From: Byssothecium circinans
Lineage: Eukaryota; Ascomycota; Dothideomycetes; Pleosporales; Massarinaceae
Direction of reading: 5' to 3'
DNA length: 64,000 bases
NCBI GenBank assembly: GCA_010015675.1
Contig: ML977026.1
Location: 237,940 to 301,939, forward strand
In this document: one piece after another, positions 11,550-23,196 of the stretch
Numbering within the stretch: position 1 is the stretch's first letter
Layout: the number at the start of each line of letters is the position of its first letter
Position numbers and translations under genes: made by a program
Notes under the pieces: model-generated
Databases searched by the model: none
Told to the model about the DNA's origin: nothing
The model's input: only the letters and a program-made list of their open reading frames with translations

Positions 11550-13126
11550 ATGTCGGACTCTAAAGACTTCACTATCGCTATCGAAGAGCAAGTATCACAC
11601 AGCTCGAACAACCACATCGAGAGCAAAAGTTGGAAAACCGATGTTGTGCTCACGAAGACTTCAGCCTACCTTTCAGAGTGGACGCCCTTCGGTCTCGTGG
11701 CATCTTACTTCATCTTCTCAACTTGTCTCTACACGTATTGCAGCGAGGAGCTAATCGCTATCTTTTGGTTCATCTACATGTGCACCAACTTCTATATCGC
11801 CGGAGCGACTGTCCTGGAGGCTTTCATGAGCATCACGCCTTGCCGTGAAGCCAGAAAGATTATTACACAGGCGGAGGAGAAGGCATGGCTCTTCCCAACT
11901 GCACATGAAGACCTTTTGGTTCTCGACCTTCTCATTGTCGCATACCTACCCAACGAGCGAGACATCATTATGGACCGCGCCCTGTACGCCCTGGAGCAGA
12001 TCGATTATCCAAGCAACAAGATTCGCATCAACATTCTCTACAACACCCCATATCCAATCGAGCCCCTCGAGGCTGAATTGCATCAATTGTCGCTCAGATA
12101 CCCTCACGCAAGAGTTATCAGTGTTCCCAACTCAACTTCAAAAGCCGACAATCTCAACTATTTCTTCACCCTCGATACTGGATCCGATCTCATTGCAATA
12201 TACGACTGCGATCACTACCCGCATCCCAATGGCCCAAGATGGGCAGTTGAGCGCTTCATGGCAGACCAGGAGGTTGACATCGTTCAAGGTCGTTGCGTGA
12301 TTTTTAACAGCGACGACTCTTTTTTGACGAGCATGATCGCCGTGGAATTCGATAAGATCTATGCTGTCTCTCACCCTGGCCGTGCAACGATGTGGGGTTT
12401 CGGCCTCTTTTGTGGCTCTAATGGATACTGGAGAACATCACTACTTCGCGAGCTTAGAATGGACGGTGACATGCTCACCGAAGATATCGATTCAGCTCTT
12501 CGCGCCTTCTCGCGTGGTTCCAAAACAGTTCATGATCTAAACGTCACTTCTTACGAGCTTGCCCCGACGACCTTTCCCGCATTCTGGAAGCAACGACTTC
12601 GATGGGCTCAAGGCTGGGCCCAAGCTAGCATGAAGCACTTCAAAATGGTCTACAACAAACCCTCGGAACCACTTCGCGACAACTACAATCGGACGTTCAC
12701 CGCCCGATTTGGTGTCCTCTCGCTTCTGTTTATCCGCGAGGCTTCATACTACCTCGTCACACAATACACATGCTTGGTGTTGAGTTTCGTCATCACCAAG
12801 TTTCCAACGTCAGGCCAGGCACTCTGGAAATTTCTCTACTTTCAGTACCCTGTTTCGCAGTGGTTATTTCTCATAAGGTTCGTTTGTGTTCCCGTCGCCC
12901 ACGCTCCGGTGTTTTGCTAACGGCGTTGTGTTACAGTGTCATTTGTCTGATCGCGACTCTGTGGATCACAAACTCAGTCAAATCCGAGTTCGTGTCGCGC
13001 AAAATGGTGCTCATCTTTTCGATTCAGTATCCATTCTATCTTGTTCTGATGGCGACTATCGGACTATACGGGCACGCGAGGCAGATTGTAAGGTACAGCT
13101 CTTGGAACCCTACGGCACGGACGTAA
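11550..13126 (+). CDS. Processive-type family 2 glycosyltransferase, membrane-bound
   Basis: Exon 1 (11550-12877) and exon 2 (12937-13126) join in frame across a 59-base intron (GTTCGT donor, GCTAAC branch, TTACAG acceptor), giving 505 residues. Two TM helices near the N-terminus (about 47-90) precede a GT2/cellulose-synthase-like catalytic core: substrate-binding DCD (219-221), the acceptor-side acid TED (310-312) and QRLRW (348-352), matching the Q-x-x-R-W signature of processive beta-glycan synthases. At least four C-terminal TM segments follow, the last two in exon 2. This layout resembles hyaluronan- or cellulose-synthase-like enzymes and the fungal Cps1/GT2 group needed for surface glycans. 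The sugar used cannot be told from sequence. Its neighbours on both sides carry acyltransferase-3 domains, suggesting that the product is acylated. Confidence 0.85.
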
Positions 13127-14462
13127 GATTTTTACTCGATCCTCGTGTATCTATAATTCCGCCATCTATTTACCTTCACCCTGGTATACGGTTGAGTACA
13201 CAAAATATGCATACATAATACATACTTATCGTTCGAAACGCAGGCTTCAATACAGCTCGATCTCACACTACCACCCATCTCATTTCATCTGAATCTTTGA
13301 TGTAGGCCGTTTGCATACATTCAATATATTCCGCTCCCTGCGCATTTAGCTGTATGCGCAAATAATCAAATGCGCTCGATCAGATAACGAAGTGCAAACC
13401 CAGGCTTGGATGAACAGCCCACAACATAGCGATCACCACAATGCAGCTTCGATCCCGAGCTCATTCCCTATCTCTACAACATGCACGACCTGATTTGCGT
13501 TGTTCAATCCCACATTTGTTTTCGTCTTCAACGCCATATTCTATTCTCACCTTTCATTTCCTGCACGCAAATATCGATTTCCACCCCACTGGAACCTTAT
13601 TCTGCGTGGCATGCATGCCGCCGGCGATCTTTTATCTTCTGGGGAGAATACGCTACTGCAAGCTGTTGTGTACTCATGTGCTGCATGGAATGGGTGGTGG
13701 CAATTATTGGGAACGCGTAGACCCCAGCACAACACGCGTGGTGTTGGGACCTATCTTACATCAAGCCATGCGGCATACTGCGGTGACACTGACGGATGTA
13801 GGCATGAGAAACCGCAAGATTTTTATTCGGATTTTTGTTGTTTTCATGTCGTGTTTGGAAAATATGGACTGGCTGATCTCCGTGTTGCTTCTTACAATTC
13901 TACGGAACGACCTCCGGAACAACCTACAGTAGCTGAACGTCTACACACTCCAATCACAGGAGGGCGTGTACGTGCGCTACGCACTACTATCTCGCTAACG
14001 AAGCGAGGTGGCGCATGGCGCGAGTAGGCTATCCGAGTGGCGTTCTAAATGGCTATTGCATAGAATGATACAGATGCTGAAAGACTGCGAAGGGCTTGGG
14101 CTTCAATGGTCACGATTTCTCACCACATGAAAGGTCCAATGGTGCACATTTCGATCTGCAAGACACAGATCTACTATCGCCATGCAGGTGCACTTCCTGC
14201 GGGCGATATCAATATCGGTTTCCCGGTATCTCAAGATTGAAAATGCGGTCGTGCATACGCAGATGGCTGTATGCTGTGTCAAGGGGATAGCGGCAGGAGA
14301 GCGAAGAATGTAGAGCCCGGATACTCAGGGAGCCGGCGGGCTGCTTTGATGCGCTTTCTGTATCGACCTGTTACTTTCGTGATCTCAATCACGACTTCTT
14401 CTCTTCCGCAAAAACCATCCTCGATTCTGAAAAGGTTACTGCACTGCAACCTTATTTTCGAA
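13127..14462. other. Intergenic region upstream of the second acyltransferase
   Basis: About 1.3 kb with overlapping short frames (13441-14027) that show no conserved motif and look like chance in C/T-rich sequence. The last 100 bases are pyrimidine-rich and serve as leader for the gene starting at 14463. An upstream in-frame ATG at 14271 exists, but the added residues are not membrane-like. Confidence 0.4.
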
Positions 14463-15893
14463 ATGCCACCCATCATGCAGACCTTCACTCATTTCATTCC
14501 CCGCCAGTTTTTCCTTTTCAGCTCAAGCCATCCTTCATACCCAACCTCCCTACACATACCGTCCCAAGAGTACCTCCTCGGCCTCCGCGGTATTCTCGCC
14601 ATCCAATCCTTCCTCTTCGTCTTCTTCCAACTCTTCATTCCCACCGCTGTCGCAGACTCCAAGAACACGGACGGGCGGCTCTACCAAATCATACTCCGCA
14701 AAACACTCTCCGTCCTATTCTGGAACGAATCCCTCATCTACTCTTTCACCATCCTCCTTTCGGCGCGGACGATATGCCTCCCTTTCCTGGAACACAGCTC
14801 AAGAACAGTATGCGCGAGCGCGATCTTTCGAAGAGGAATCCGCTTGTCCATACCAACCTTCATCGCCTTCTCGCTTTCCGCAGCAGCACTTAGTACGACT
14901 TCAACACAATACATTGACGACTTCCTCACCATGACTGGCAACATCTCGACCACGACACCAATGCGCTTCCATAACTTCCTCGTCTACTTCAACAGCATAT
15001 ACGAGCTCTTCTGGCTGAATAAGTTGTACGCATCGCAAGCCGCGAACCGCGCTTTCCCTTCCGGCACGCTATGGATCGTCTCAGTCCTGTTCCAACAAAG
15101 CTACACTGTGTACATGACCATGGTCATAATCCCTTATACCCGAGCATCATGGCGAGTCAAAGCACTGCTCGTCTTCATTGCTACGGCATGGTGGGTGCAG
15201 AGTTGGGCATGGTATAGCATCACCGGCCTCCTTCTGGCGGATGCCGTGTACAATATGCGATTCCAAGACAAAGCGCAGTCGGGTTTCCGGGTGTGGAGAT
15301 GGAGGGCTCCGATGTGGCTAATCTATACGGCAATGGTTGTGGTGGGAGTATTGGTGCAGTATTTGTTTGTTGCTTGGAGGCCCGAATTGAGAAACCAGGA
15401 GCTCAAGGGACATACGGGGCTCTATACTGGGGGCGCGTTGAACGAGGAGATGGACGCGGAGGAGCCACAGGCCAGAGATGACAACTATTTGGTTATTTTG
15501 GGGGTTATGTTGTCTGTGGAGACGTATGATGGATTGCAGAGGGTGCTGAGGTGGAGGCCGCTCGTTGAGTTGGGGAGGCGGAGTTTCAGTAAGTATAAGC
15601 TGTTTGTGCATCGCGCTGTCAACCTTTTTGACGCCCAACTGTGGATTGTTGAACGGTTCAAGCACTGACCTTCTTCAGGCTTCTTTCTCGTGCAGTCGAT
15701 CATTTTGTACACGGCTGGCATCAAGTTGTATATGCATGTCCATACCCTTAGTGCCAATCACGACATGGCTACTTTGGTTTGCTTTGTCATATGTGTTCCG
15801 TTGGTAGGTGTTGCTTCGGAGCTGTTTTACAGGTTGGTTGATGTGCCCAGCGTTAAGTTTGGGCACGGTGTTTGGGGCTGGTTCAGCACATGA
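14463..15893 (+). CDS. Acyltransferase-3 family membrane protein
   Basis: Exon 1 (14463-15588) and exon 2 (15679-15893) join in frame across a 90-base intron (GTAAGT donor, TTCAG acceptor) to 446 residues. The start MPPIMQTFTH was chosen because the preceding in-frame residues lack membrane or family character. The domain opens with EYLLGLRGILAIQSFLFVFF, the acyltransferase-3 signature, and continues with about ten hydrophobic helices. The block SWAWYSITGLLLADAVYN aligns with SWGSYLWLGLLLTDLDVTY of the fusion protein at 7438-10536, so the two are probably related. The His usually seen at the end of the first helix is Gln here (FFQ), which may weaken catalysis or mark a subfamily. A role in O-acylation of a glycan made by the upstream GT2 is inference from position. 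Confidence 0.8.
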
Positions 15894-16289
15894 TGCGTCG
15901 CGTGTACGCTGATATATTATTCTCTTCAAATGTTGTAAGGGCGCATTAAACTACTATACTTCTGCAATGAACGGGGGAAAATTCGTTAATTTGGGCTGAC
16001 GAAAACATTACTTATACATGACGCTCTTCTCGTCATGTGACAGCATCATGTGACCATGCCTTTCATCACTTTGTTCTGCGTTTTTATGTGTTAGACGCCT
16101 AGCAATCCTTTGAATGGTTTTGGTCTAACAGAATAATAAAATATTTCTGTACGTTCCGCAGAAAATATATTGGATTCATGACAAGAGATATTTCTATCCT
16201 ATGAAGAATTATCGATGTCGAGACAAACATGAAGCAACTAGCTACATAATCTCGCGGGCTTTCCACATCGCGATTGGAATGGTCCACCG
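15894..16289. other. Short convergent gap
   Basis: A 396-base A/T-rich stretch between the 3' ends of the acyltransferase gene (plus) and the HET gene (minus). It probably holds both terminators; nothing else was seen. Confidence 0.5.
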
Positions 16290-18167
16290 TTAATAGATGA
16301 CAAATTCCTCAAGTCCAATCTTAGCAAACCGCCCATGTCCAAATGGTGCATGCCTTCGCGCCTGATCGTTCAATCTACGAGTAAACACACGCGCGACGTT
16401 AATCATATGGAACTCGCCAGGAGCAAATTCGCGGAGAACGAAAGGAAAGTTGATCCCGAACAAACCAGCTACTACATCTCCTTTCTTGACATGTCCATAC
16501 GTGATTCCCATTATCATAGCATCGGTGATGAAAATACTGCGGCCTAGGAAAACTCCTACCCGCGCTATAGCTTGGACTTTCCAATCTTTGACGACGTTCG
16601 AGCATAAGAACTGGCTCAATAACTCTTCTGAAACATGATGAAAATTTGGATTCCGCTTCAACTCGGCCGTTACCGTCGTAAAGCTGACATACTCTTCCTT
16701 GCCCGGTTCGGGGCTGAGGCTGTCGAAGAAGTGCGATGATACCATTTGGCCAAGTTGCTTTCCCCCTGCGTAAAGTATTCGAAAATCACTGGAAAAGTCG
16801 AAGGCCGATTTGTGGGTCGCGACGGCACGGGCAATGGCGGAAACTTCCTGTGGGCTGGGAACGATCTGAGCTAGTTGCAGAGTTGGTTCTTGGAGTTCTG
16901 ACTTGATTGCAATGGTCAAATCATTGCACATGTCACTGACAGTAAAGTCTGGCACCCATGTCGGCAGGCAATCGATCCTATCTCTTTCCCTAGTGCCCAG
17001 AGGAAAGGTTGGATAGGCGTTGGAGAAGTCCAGTTTTAGCATAAGAGCCATTGTTTCCGCAAACACCACACCGGCTGGTTTGGTATAGTCAGGGGAGATA
17101 GAACCCGGGATCTTGAGGAGTTTTGAAATGCTCACAAGCGCATACACCATATCCCGAGGATCTGAAGCGCATCGTGACCGGGTACCCAACATCAAACCTC
17201 CCCACGAGTCCACTCCACTCTTGTCAAACCAAATCGCTTCCGTGAAACTCAGCTGTGTGAGCTTGGTGCGGACTTTGTTTATAATGTAATCTGCGATGCT
17301 GTGTATACTGCGCGTCGCTTCGTCAGGTATCTTCGCGGTCTCATTGTCATGCCACCTCCTTGTGCGCAGAATAGTGAGTAGAGCATCCCAACTGGAAGCA
17401 TACTTTGGGACTGCTTCGGCGATAGCGTCGAAAGGTAAGTCTTGTCCCATGAACATTGTTCTGTCCTCGCCCAATAACCAATCTAGAACTTTGTTGACAA
17501 AAGCCGTAAGCTGCAGTGACTGATGTCCACACTCGATGACCGCATCTTGAGCAAGGCACACTTCCTGCACGACCCACATCCTCGAGAACCATGGTCTTTG
17601 TAGGAAGACCATGAGGTGGTAGATGAAAAAGGGAAAGATGGAATTGTCTTGATAGCTGTTGGCGATGAGGTTTCCGAGCACGAATTCGCTGCTTTGGTCG
17701 CTTGGCCCGAGCCAAACAACGGTACGAGACGCTTTCGAATATATCTCTCCCATAATCGAAACTTGAAAATTCTTCTCAGGGATGTCATCCTGGTTGATGC
17801 AAATTGCATCAACCCACAGCGTGCGGGCATCGGCTGTACGACGAAGATGCCGAAGGGCGACGTAAAGGTTTTCAGTCACCTCAAGGTAACCGTTGATCGG
17901 TTGGGAGAAGCATCCGGGCCCCGGAACGTTCTTGATGACGATGGTGTATATGACAACGCCTCCAGCATCTTTCGCTCGTTGTTTACCCCAGACATATGAC
18001 AAGGCCTCGTATCCGTATTCGTGCGCTTGACGTAGCGAGAACGTGCCAAGCACGATTTCGATGGGGTCTTCGAATCCGCCAGGCAGAAGATTGAAGAGAC
18101 GGATATGTGTAGGAGCCCCGTCTTCGACCTTGAGAGATGTATACGCACATTTGCGTTCCAGAGCCAT
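16290..18167 (-). CDS. HET-domain (heterokaryon incompatibility) protein
   Basis: A single-exon frame of 625 residues. The HET domain occupies roughly residues 50-210, with its two hallmark blocks clearly present: YEALSYVWG (53-61) and LWVDAICINQ (117-126), followed by IMGEIYSKASRTVVWLG. HET proteins trigger cell death or growth arrest after fusion of genetically different hyphae, and many are paralogues of unknown specificity. The C-terminal 400 residues are typical of the family: an LGTRSRCASDPRDMVYALVS-like block and a late segment around KKGDVVAGLFG. No NACHT or repeat domain is attached, so this is the short form. The neighbours do not suggest a partner gene. Confidence 0.88.
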   Translation of the reverse strand: MALERKCAYTSLKVEDGAPTHIRLFNLLPGGFEDPIEIVLGTFSLRQAHEYGYEALSYVWGKQRAKDAGGVVIYTIVIKNVPGPGCFSQPINGYLEVTENLYVALRHLRRTADARTLWVDAICINQDDIPEKNFQVSIMGEIYSKASRTVVWLGPSDQSSEFVLGNLIANSYQDNSIFPFFIYHLMVFLQRPWFSRMWVVQEVCLAQDAVIECGHQSLQLTAFVNKVLDWLLGEDRTMFMGQDLPFDAIAEAVPKYASSWDALLTILRTRRWHDNETAKIPDEATRSIHSIADYIINKVRTKLTQLSFTEAIWFDKSGVDSWGGLMLGTRSRCASDPRDMVYALVSISKLLKIPGSISPDYTKPAGVVFAETMALMLKLDFSNAYPTFPLGTRERDRIDCLPTWVPDFTVSDMCNDLTIAIKSELQEPTLQLAQIVPSPQEVSAIARAVATHKSAFDFSSDFRILYAGGKQLGQMVSSHFFDSLSPEPGKEEYVSFTTVTAELKRNPNFHHVSEELLSQFLCSNVVKDWKVQAIARVGVFLGRSIFITDAMIMGITYGHVKKGDVVAGLFGINFPFVLREFAPGEFHMINVARVFTRRLNDQARRHAPFGHGRFAKIGLEEFVIY

Positions 18168-18819
18168 GGAGAGAGTATGGCAGCATGGCGAGGCGTGAAC
18201 CTCTCAACGAAGATGAAGAGGAAGAGCGCGTGGAAAAGCGAGCTGAGAGGGAGGCCGGTATGTTGGTTGCAAAAGTGCGGGGTTTTACATTACCTCTCGC
18301 GGCCATGCTTTGGTCGAATGTTCGTAGTCGTACCAAAATGCCGTGTCCCAGCTAAACTTGAAGTGAATGGTTTAATATTTACATAAAACTTCGGCAACGT
18401 TACAAGCCAATATCTTCCAAAAATCAAAACTAGTGGTGGAGTGCGCATGGTTGTGCAGTGCGTCTGGAGGGCTCCGTCTAGTAACAGAAATTATGTGACG
18501 GAGAGAGGTGAGCGGGACACGGCATTGGATCACTGGACACAAGGTGAACACTCAACTGACGGAAATCCTTGTATGGACACGCCACGAAGGTGAGATTCAA
18601 GCAATGCCGTGATTTAGACGCTTGATCCTGGGTTCGACGTGCTGGCACCTATCAAAGACCAAGCATATGCGACGCAGACCCATTCAAGACGCGCGAGTAT
18701 GCACGCTACAGCCGGACGTTAACAACTAAAATAAGGCGCAACCGCGAGTCATCAGAGCAATGCTTACCGATCTAGCGCCCAAGTCATGTGAACAAATACA
18801 CACTATGATTACTCGCTAT
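18168..18819. other. Intergenic gap
   Basis: About 650 bases between the HET gene start and the 3' end of the pectinase gene. The first part should be the HET promoter. Short plus-strand frames at 18105-18386 are shadows of the HET 5' end. No RNA gene was recognised. Confidence 0.4.
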
Positions 18820-20300
18820 CTACTTTCTACTCGTTCCATTATTCGCCTCAGCAGCAGAAATACAGTCCACACCAATACCCCCCTGAATATTATCGCACAC
18901 AATCTGCGGTGGGCTTCCCGCAGGACTCGTCAAATTAATATCCTCCAAATGAATCCCACTGCACGTGGCGCCAGGGCTGCACGTCAAATCCGCAACCACC
19001 CGTCCATGCTTCCCACTGCTTGATCCAGAAATGTTCAAGAACTTCACGTTCGTGATGTTTACCTTTGAAGGGTAAGCGGCACAAGCTGTGTTGTTGATGT
19101 TGAAGTAGCACTGATCTAGCACGACAGGCTCGTCAGTGTTCTCGATGTGGATGTCCTTGTATGTGACGTTGTCGATGAATCCGTAGCCGACATTCGGGCC
19201 CGCCCAAGCTTTGAGACGAGCGCCATTCTCGCCGTTTAGGAGCGTGACGTTTTCGATCCAGACATTAGAGATATAGTCCTTAACCCCGGGGTATTGGCCG
19301 ATTGAACCCATAGAGACACCGTGAGTGCCGTTGCACCAAAGGTTCTTTACGAAAACGTTTGTCGTGTTGGGCTTGGGCGAGAAGCAGTCATCCCCTATAT
19401 TGACCCGAGTGTTCGTCACGGTAAGGCCATCAACGTTGAGGGAGTCGAAGCCATCAGTGTTCTTGGGAAGCGAGGAGATGTTGGTGGATACGGCATCGAT
19501 GTAGATGTTATCGAAGACGACGTTCTTGGTGCGTACCATGAAGGTAGTCCAGCAGGGTGAGTCCTTAAGGTGGAGGCCGGTGATCTCAATGTTGGTGGCG
19601 TTGTCAGTGACGAATAGGATTGGGCGGTAGAATTTGTTCTTCGGGTCGAGGATTTCGGCACCGCTGAAACCATCCCACCAGGCTTGACCATTGCCGTTCA
19701 TGACGCCGGAGCCGTAGATCTTGATGTCCCTGGATAACGTTAGTATGGCGTGGTATTAGAGAAGCTGAATGGTGGCTTACTTTCCGCCCCATACCCAGAA
19801 GGCGATGGACTTTTGGAAGTCGTAGTAGAAGTTGTTGGCTTGCCAGTACTTGATGTCATTCGTGAACTACGGAGTACTTGGTCAGGTCAAGTCATCATCA
19901 GAGTGTTTATGCTCACCTTCAGTTCTCCGTCCAGCCTGACATACACATCCTTCAGGAACGTGAGGTCCAGCTTCTTCCCGATCACATACTTCTTTTCCTT
20001 CTGGAGATGCACAAGGCCACCATGATTTGCTTTCTTCAAAGCCCACAGCAAGTCGTCACTGATGTCGTCCTTGTCATTCTTCGAGGCTCTGATCGTGATC
20101 TTCCTGCGGTGCTTCTCCACCTTGTTGCCCCAATTGTCCTTGTCATGGTGACCCCACCCATTCGAGCCCGGGGTGCGAGCATACAAGGACTCGGTCTCGA
20201 CAGGATAAGTGATGGCGGCTCCAGCAGGAAGGAAGTCAATAGAAGACGCAATGGCAGAGGCCGAGGCCAATGATCCCAGGAGCAATTGAGAGAACCTCAT
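18820..20300 (-). CDS. Exo-polygalacturonase-like GH28 enzyme, secreted
   Basis: Three exons (20300-19917, 19866-19781 and 19729-18820) join in one frame of 459 residues; the introns are 50 and 51 bases. A signal peptide (MRFSQLLLGSLASASA) starts the protein. GH28 catalytic motifs are all visible: NTDGFDS (N247-D249), the DD pair (270-271), THGVSMGS with the catalytic-region His at about 293, and RLKAW (328-330). The SMGSIGQYPG run after the His is typical of exo-acting polygalacturonases of the PGX type, which release galacturonic acid from the chain ends of pectin. Many N-glycosylation sequons (NNT, NGT, NIT, NLT) fit secretion. The enzyme should act outside the cell on plant wall pectin. 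There are no linked pectinase genes. Confidence 0.9.
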
Positions 20301-20850
20301 GTTGGCAGACGAAGAAGACCGAAGCACAAGTAACCAACGCTTCAAAAAATAAAATAAATTTAAACTGTGGCGGTACTTCTAGAAGCTCTCAGGGCCCTGG
20401 GAATATATATATGACTTCTCTCCCAATTACCCGGATAGATCGAATTGTCAGCCGCCCATTTCCGCCTCGCTGGAATTTTGACAATTTCTCCGTCTCGGTG
20501 TTTCCCTGCTGTTGTGTTCTGGCTGAGGTGTAATCTATATCCCCGTATATTCCGAATGGGTGTCCCCACTAGTACCAAGCACTCGGAAGCTTCTCCGCAA
20601 AGCTTGGGTTCGGTCCGTCGATCATTGTGGGGGATGTGGCGTGGTGATTGGTGGAGTGGGGCCAGGACGTTTCCGTTCCACCAATTGCCCTTAGCGGGGT
20701 TAGGACGAAATCGGCTATGGTTCGTCATCTTGTGGAAATCATACAACAGGAAAGGGGGCCCTGAAATTGGGGTTGTTTTAGACTGTTTGGTCGCCTGGGT
20801 CACGGCAACGACTTTTTATTAAGGATGTTGTTGATAGCTCAGTTGAATAA
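20301..20850. promoter_or_regulatory. Promoter region of the GH28 gene with TATA-like box
   Basis: A stretch of 550 bases between the GH28 start and the 3' end of the next minus-strand gene. A TATA-like alternating run at 20403-20412 lies about 105 bases upstream of the GH28 ATG and is the best candidate core promoter element. No carbon-control site was assigned. Confidence 0.4.
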
Positions 20851-22434
20851 TCACTGGTGTATGTAAACTGCAATTGCGACTGGATGAAGAGTCCAAACAA
20901 GTCGCCCATATTTCATGGCTATCAAAGCAGGTACACATATCACAAAAAGAATAGAGCTAAGGACACAAGAACAAACAGTGAAACGGGTATCTGTGTACTC
21001 AAGAAAAAGAAAATTCCCAGCGGCGCTAAGGCTCATATACCCTGTCATACACCCATAAGGCAGAGGTTTCCTTGGAATACTATGACGCCGATGGTCCGGC
21101 TGTTCGTGTGGCTGCAGAGGCCAATCGTTGGTTTCGTAGCCGTGATGCGCGTCACGCTCAGGTAAAAAGAGTTCCTGTTCTCGATCTACTGATCTACGAC
21201 CCCCGCTTATTGCGGCATGTCCGGCTTGATACGGCGACAGTGGGTCATCGAAGGGGCTTTCATCCTCCAAGCGCAGAGGATTGGAGTATGGATTGAAGCT
21301 GCCAGCGTAGATGCCTTTGTTGTAAGGGCTCGGCCTTTGAGGCTTGTTCATCATACCGCCGTTTGTGTGTTGAGGTAGCATAGGGTGCATGGTTTCATGG
21401 TTGACTTCGTGACCTATGTCTCTCGAGCGGCGAGGAGAACGCGTTGGAAGCGGGATCGGAGCCGCGTTGCTGTAGTGGTGCGGCATTGGTTCGGGAACCT
21501 CTTGAACGGACTTGAGACTGCCAGAGCTGTGTCTAGAACTTCGACGACTTTGTACTCCAGTGACTGGTGGCGGTTGTATGTTCTCGTAGCTTGGACCGCC
21601 AATTGGTGTGCGAAACTCCCCAGAACTCGAACTGATGCGATGGCTCGAGCGATTTGCGTCGGGGTGGGAGATGTAGCCTCCCCGTAAAGGACGGTGCTGC
21701 TCGCCGAAAGGTTCCGCTCGGTTGCTGGCCGAAATGAAGGCTGGAGTGGGTGTGCGCGACTGCGTTCGTGAATGTCGGCGGCGATGCCTGCGCCGGCGCA
21801 AACAACAGAATAAAACGAGAGCGATCAAACTAAGGACAAAGAGTGGAACCAATACTCCGATGAGGATCTTTGCCCACAGAGGGAGACCACTCCTGTGATT
21901 GCGATTCTGTGGATCGTCGAGTTGACTGCTGGCAGGTGTTGCAGATGCTGCCGAGGAAGAGGCGTGAGAGGCGCTCGACTGCGATGACGAAGAAGATGAT
22001 GCTGGGAATGATGTGACCGAATACGAGGCCGACGAAGATGTGGATGCCCTATTCGAAGCAGTTGTGGAAGGGCCAAACTGTCCGCTCAAGTACTCCTGTA
22101 CGTCGGTAGGCAGCACAGTGAACCATGTCGGCGTATTGTCGTCAAGGAACTCGGACCATAGTAGTTTAGAGAGGGCTTGGAGGTTTGTCTAGGCCAGACC
22201 CAGCAGTGACGGAGGGACAGCAGTCAGAAGTACTCCTGCCAGAGAACCACTGGGGCACTGTCAGATTTGCCCTGATATCGACATGAGTTCGTCTTACAGA
22301 TTGAGGCTCTCCTGCCGTCGTCTCAATTCGACTTCCTCTATCGTAGGAGCGGCAGTGATAAGAGGTCCAGCTGGCGCGATACTTCCCAATGCAATTGAGC
22401 TCGTACAGAGCAAAGTAAGTAAGGAGAATCGCAT
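20851..22434 (-). CDS. Single-TM cell-surface protein with disordered tail; in-frame TAG
   Basis: Exon 1 (22434-22298) encodes a signal peptide, MRFSLLTLLCTSSIALGS, and a short RRR-containing segment. A 48-base intron (GTAAGA donor, CTGAC branch, CCCAG acceptor at 22250) leads in frame to a long frame ending at 20851. That frame holds a small conserved ectodomain (LPTDVQEYL), a Ser-rich stem, one TM helix (about LPLWAKILIGVLVPLFVLSL) followed by a basic CCLRRRRHRRRH stop-transfer, and a long Ser/Pro/Arg-rich cytoplasmic tail. This is the architecture of fungal wall-sensor-like proteins. A TAG at 22191-22189 interrupts the frame between GLA and TNLQALS. Either it ends the protein early (pseudogene), or it is the acceptor of a 45-base intron with a poor GTACTT donor. 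The final 60 residues may also be intron read-through. Role unknown. Confidence 0.5.
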
Positions 22435-23196
22435 CGTGAATGCGCCGGCGTCATCGCTCACCGAGCTGGCAGCTTCAGCGTGCAGAAAACGTACCTTCCC
22501 TCCTCTTTAACGACTGCCATCTCCAACCACATGTTCATTCTAGCCTTTGGGATCTACACTTGTCGTAAGTGATGTTGCGTAGTTAGCGGTGGCGAGTGCT
22601 TCAAAGCTGCAGAAACTGGTTTCTCTTGCCGGTGTTCGCATTCTATCATTGGTGGAAAGCCATCACAGCCACTGCCCCGCGCCACTTTTCAAGCCAAAAA
22701 CACGGCACACGGCTACAAGTGTTTATCTTTCACGATAATGAGCGTGGTGTATGACCTCGGGACTATGGCAGTCGCAAACTTCGTCTTACATCACATCAGT
22801 GGTGGCGACTTATTCATGTTTAGGAATTTTGTTGCCTAAATGCTTACCTACCTCCGATACCTGAGTCTGCGGACTTTCAACCCGTCACGTGACTTGCTGT
22901 TCCACCAAAGCGGACATCTGTGGGAAACAGCTACTCACCCCGCAACCCACTTCAGACCCTAGAGACTGTGAATGTATCTAAAATTGAAACAGACTTTAAA
23001 ACAGAACTTACGTACGGCAGGATCGCAGATTCGCGCAAGCCCGAACAATGCGCATTGGAGAGATACATTTTGGATGCATTAATTTAGCCTTGGTATCTCC
23101 GTGAAACACAAGTCAAGAGTTATAAATACACATAAAAGATCAGAATCTATAAAACACTGTAGCTCTTCATCAGACGCATACGTACTCCTCATCGCA
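22435..23196. other. Divergent intergenic region
   Basis: About 760 bases between the starts of the single-TM protein gene (minus) and the small membrane protein gene (plus), so it should contain two promoters. The sequence is mixed, with A/T-rich parts near 23040-23160. No RNA gene or repeat was seen. Confidence 0.4.

Noticed and set aside
13441..14027. Overlapping plus-strand frames of 163 and 175 codons
   Set aside because: Three overlapping frames of similar length, no splice context, no motif: chance in C/T-rich sequence.
18590..18660. GGGTTCGA-like sequence suggestive of a tRNA T-loop
   Set aside because: No matching acceptor, D or anticodon arms could be folded around it.
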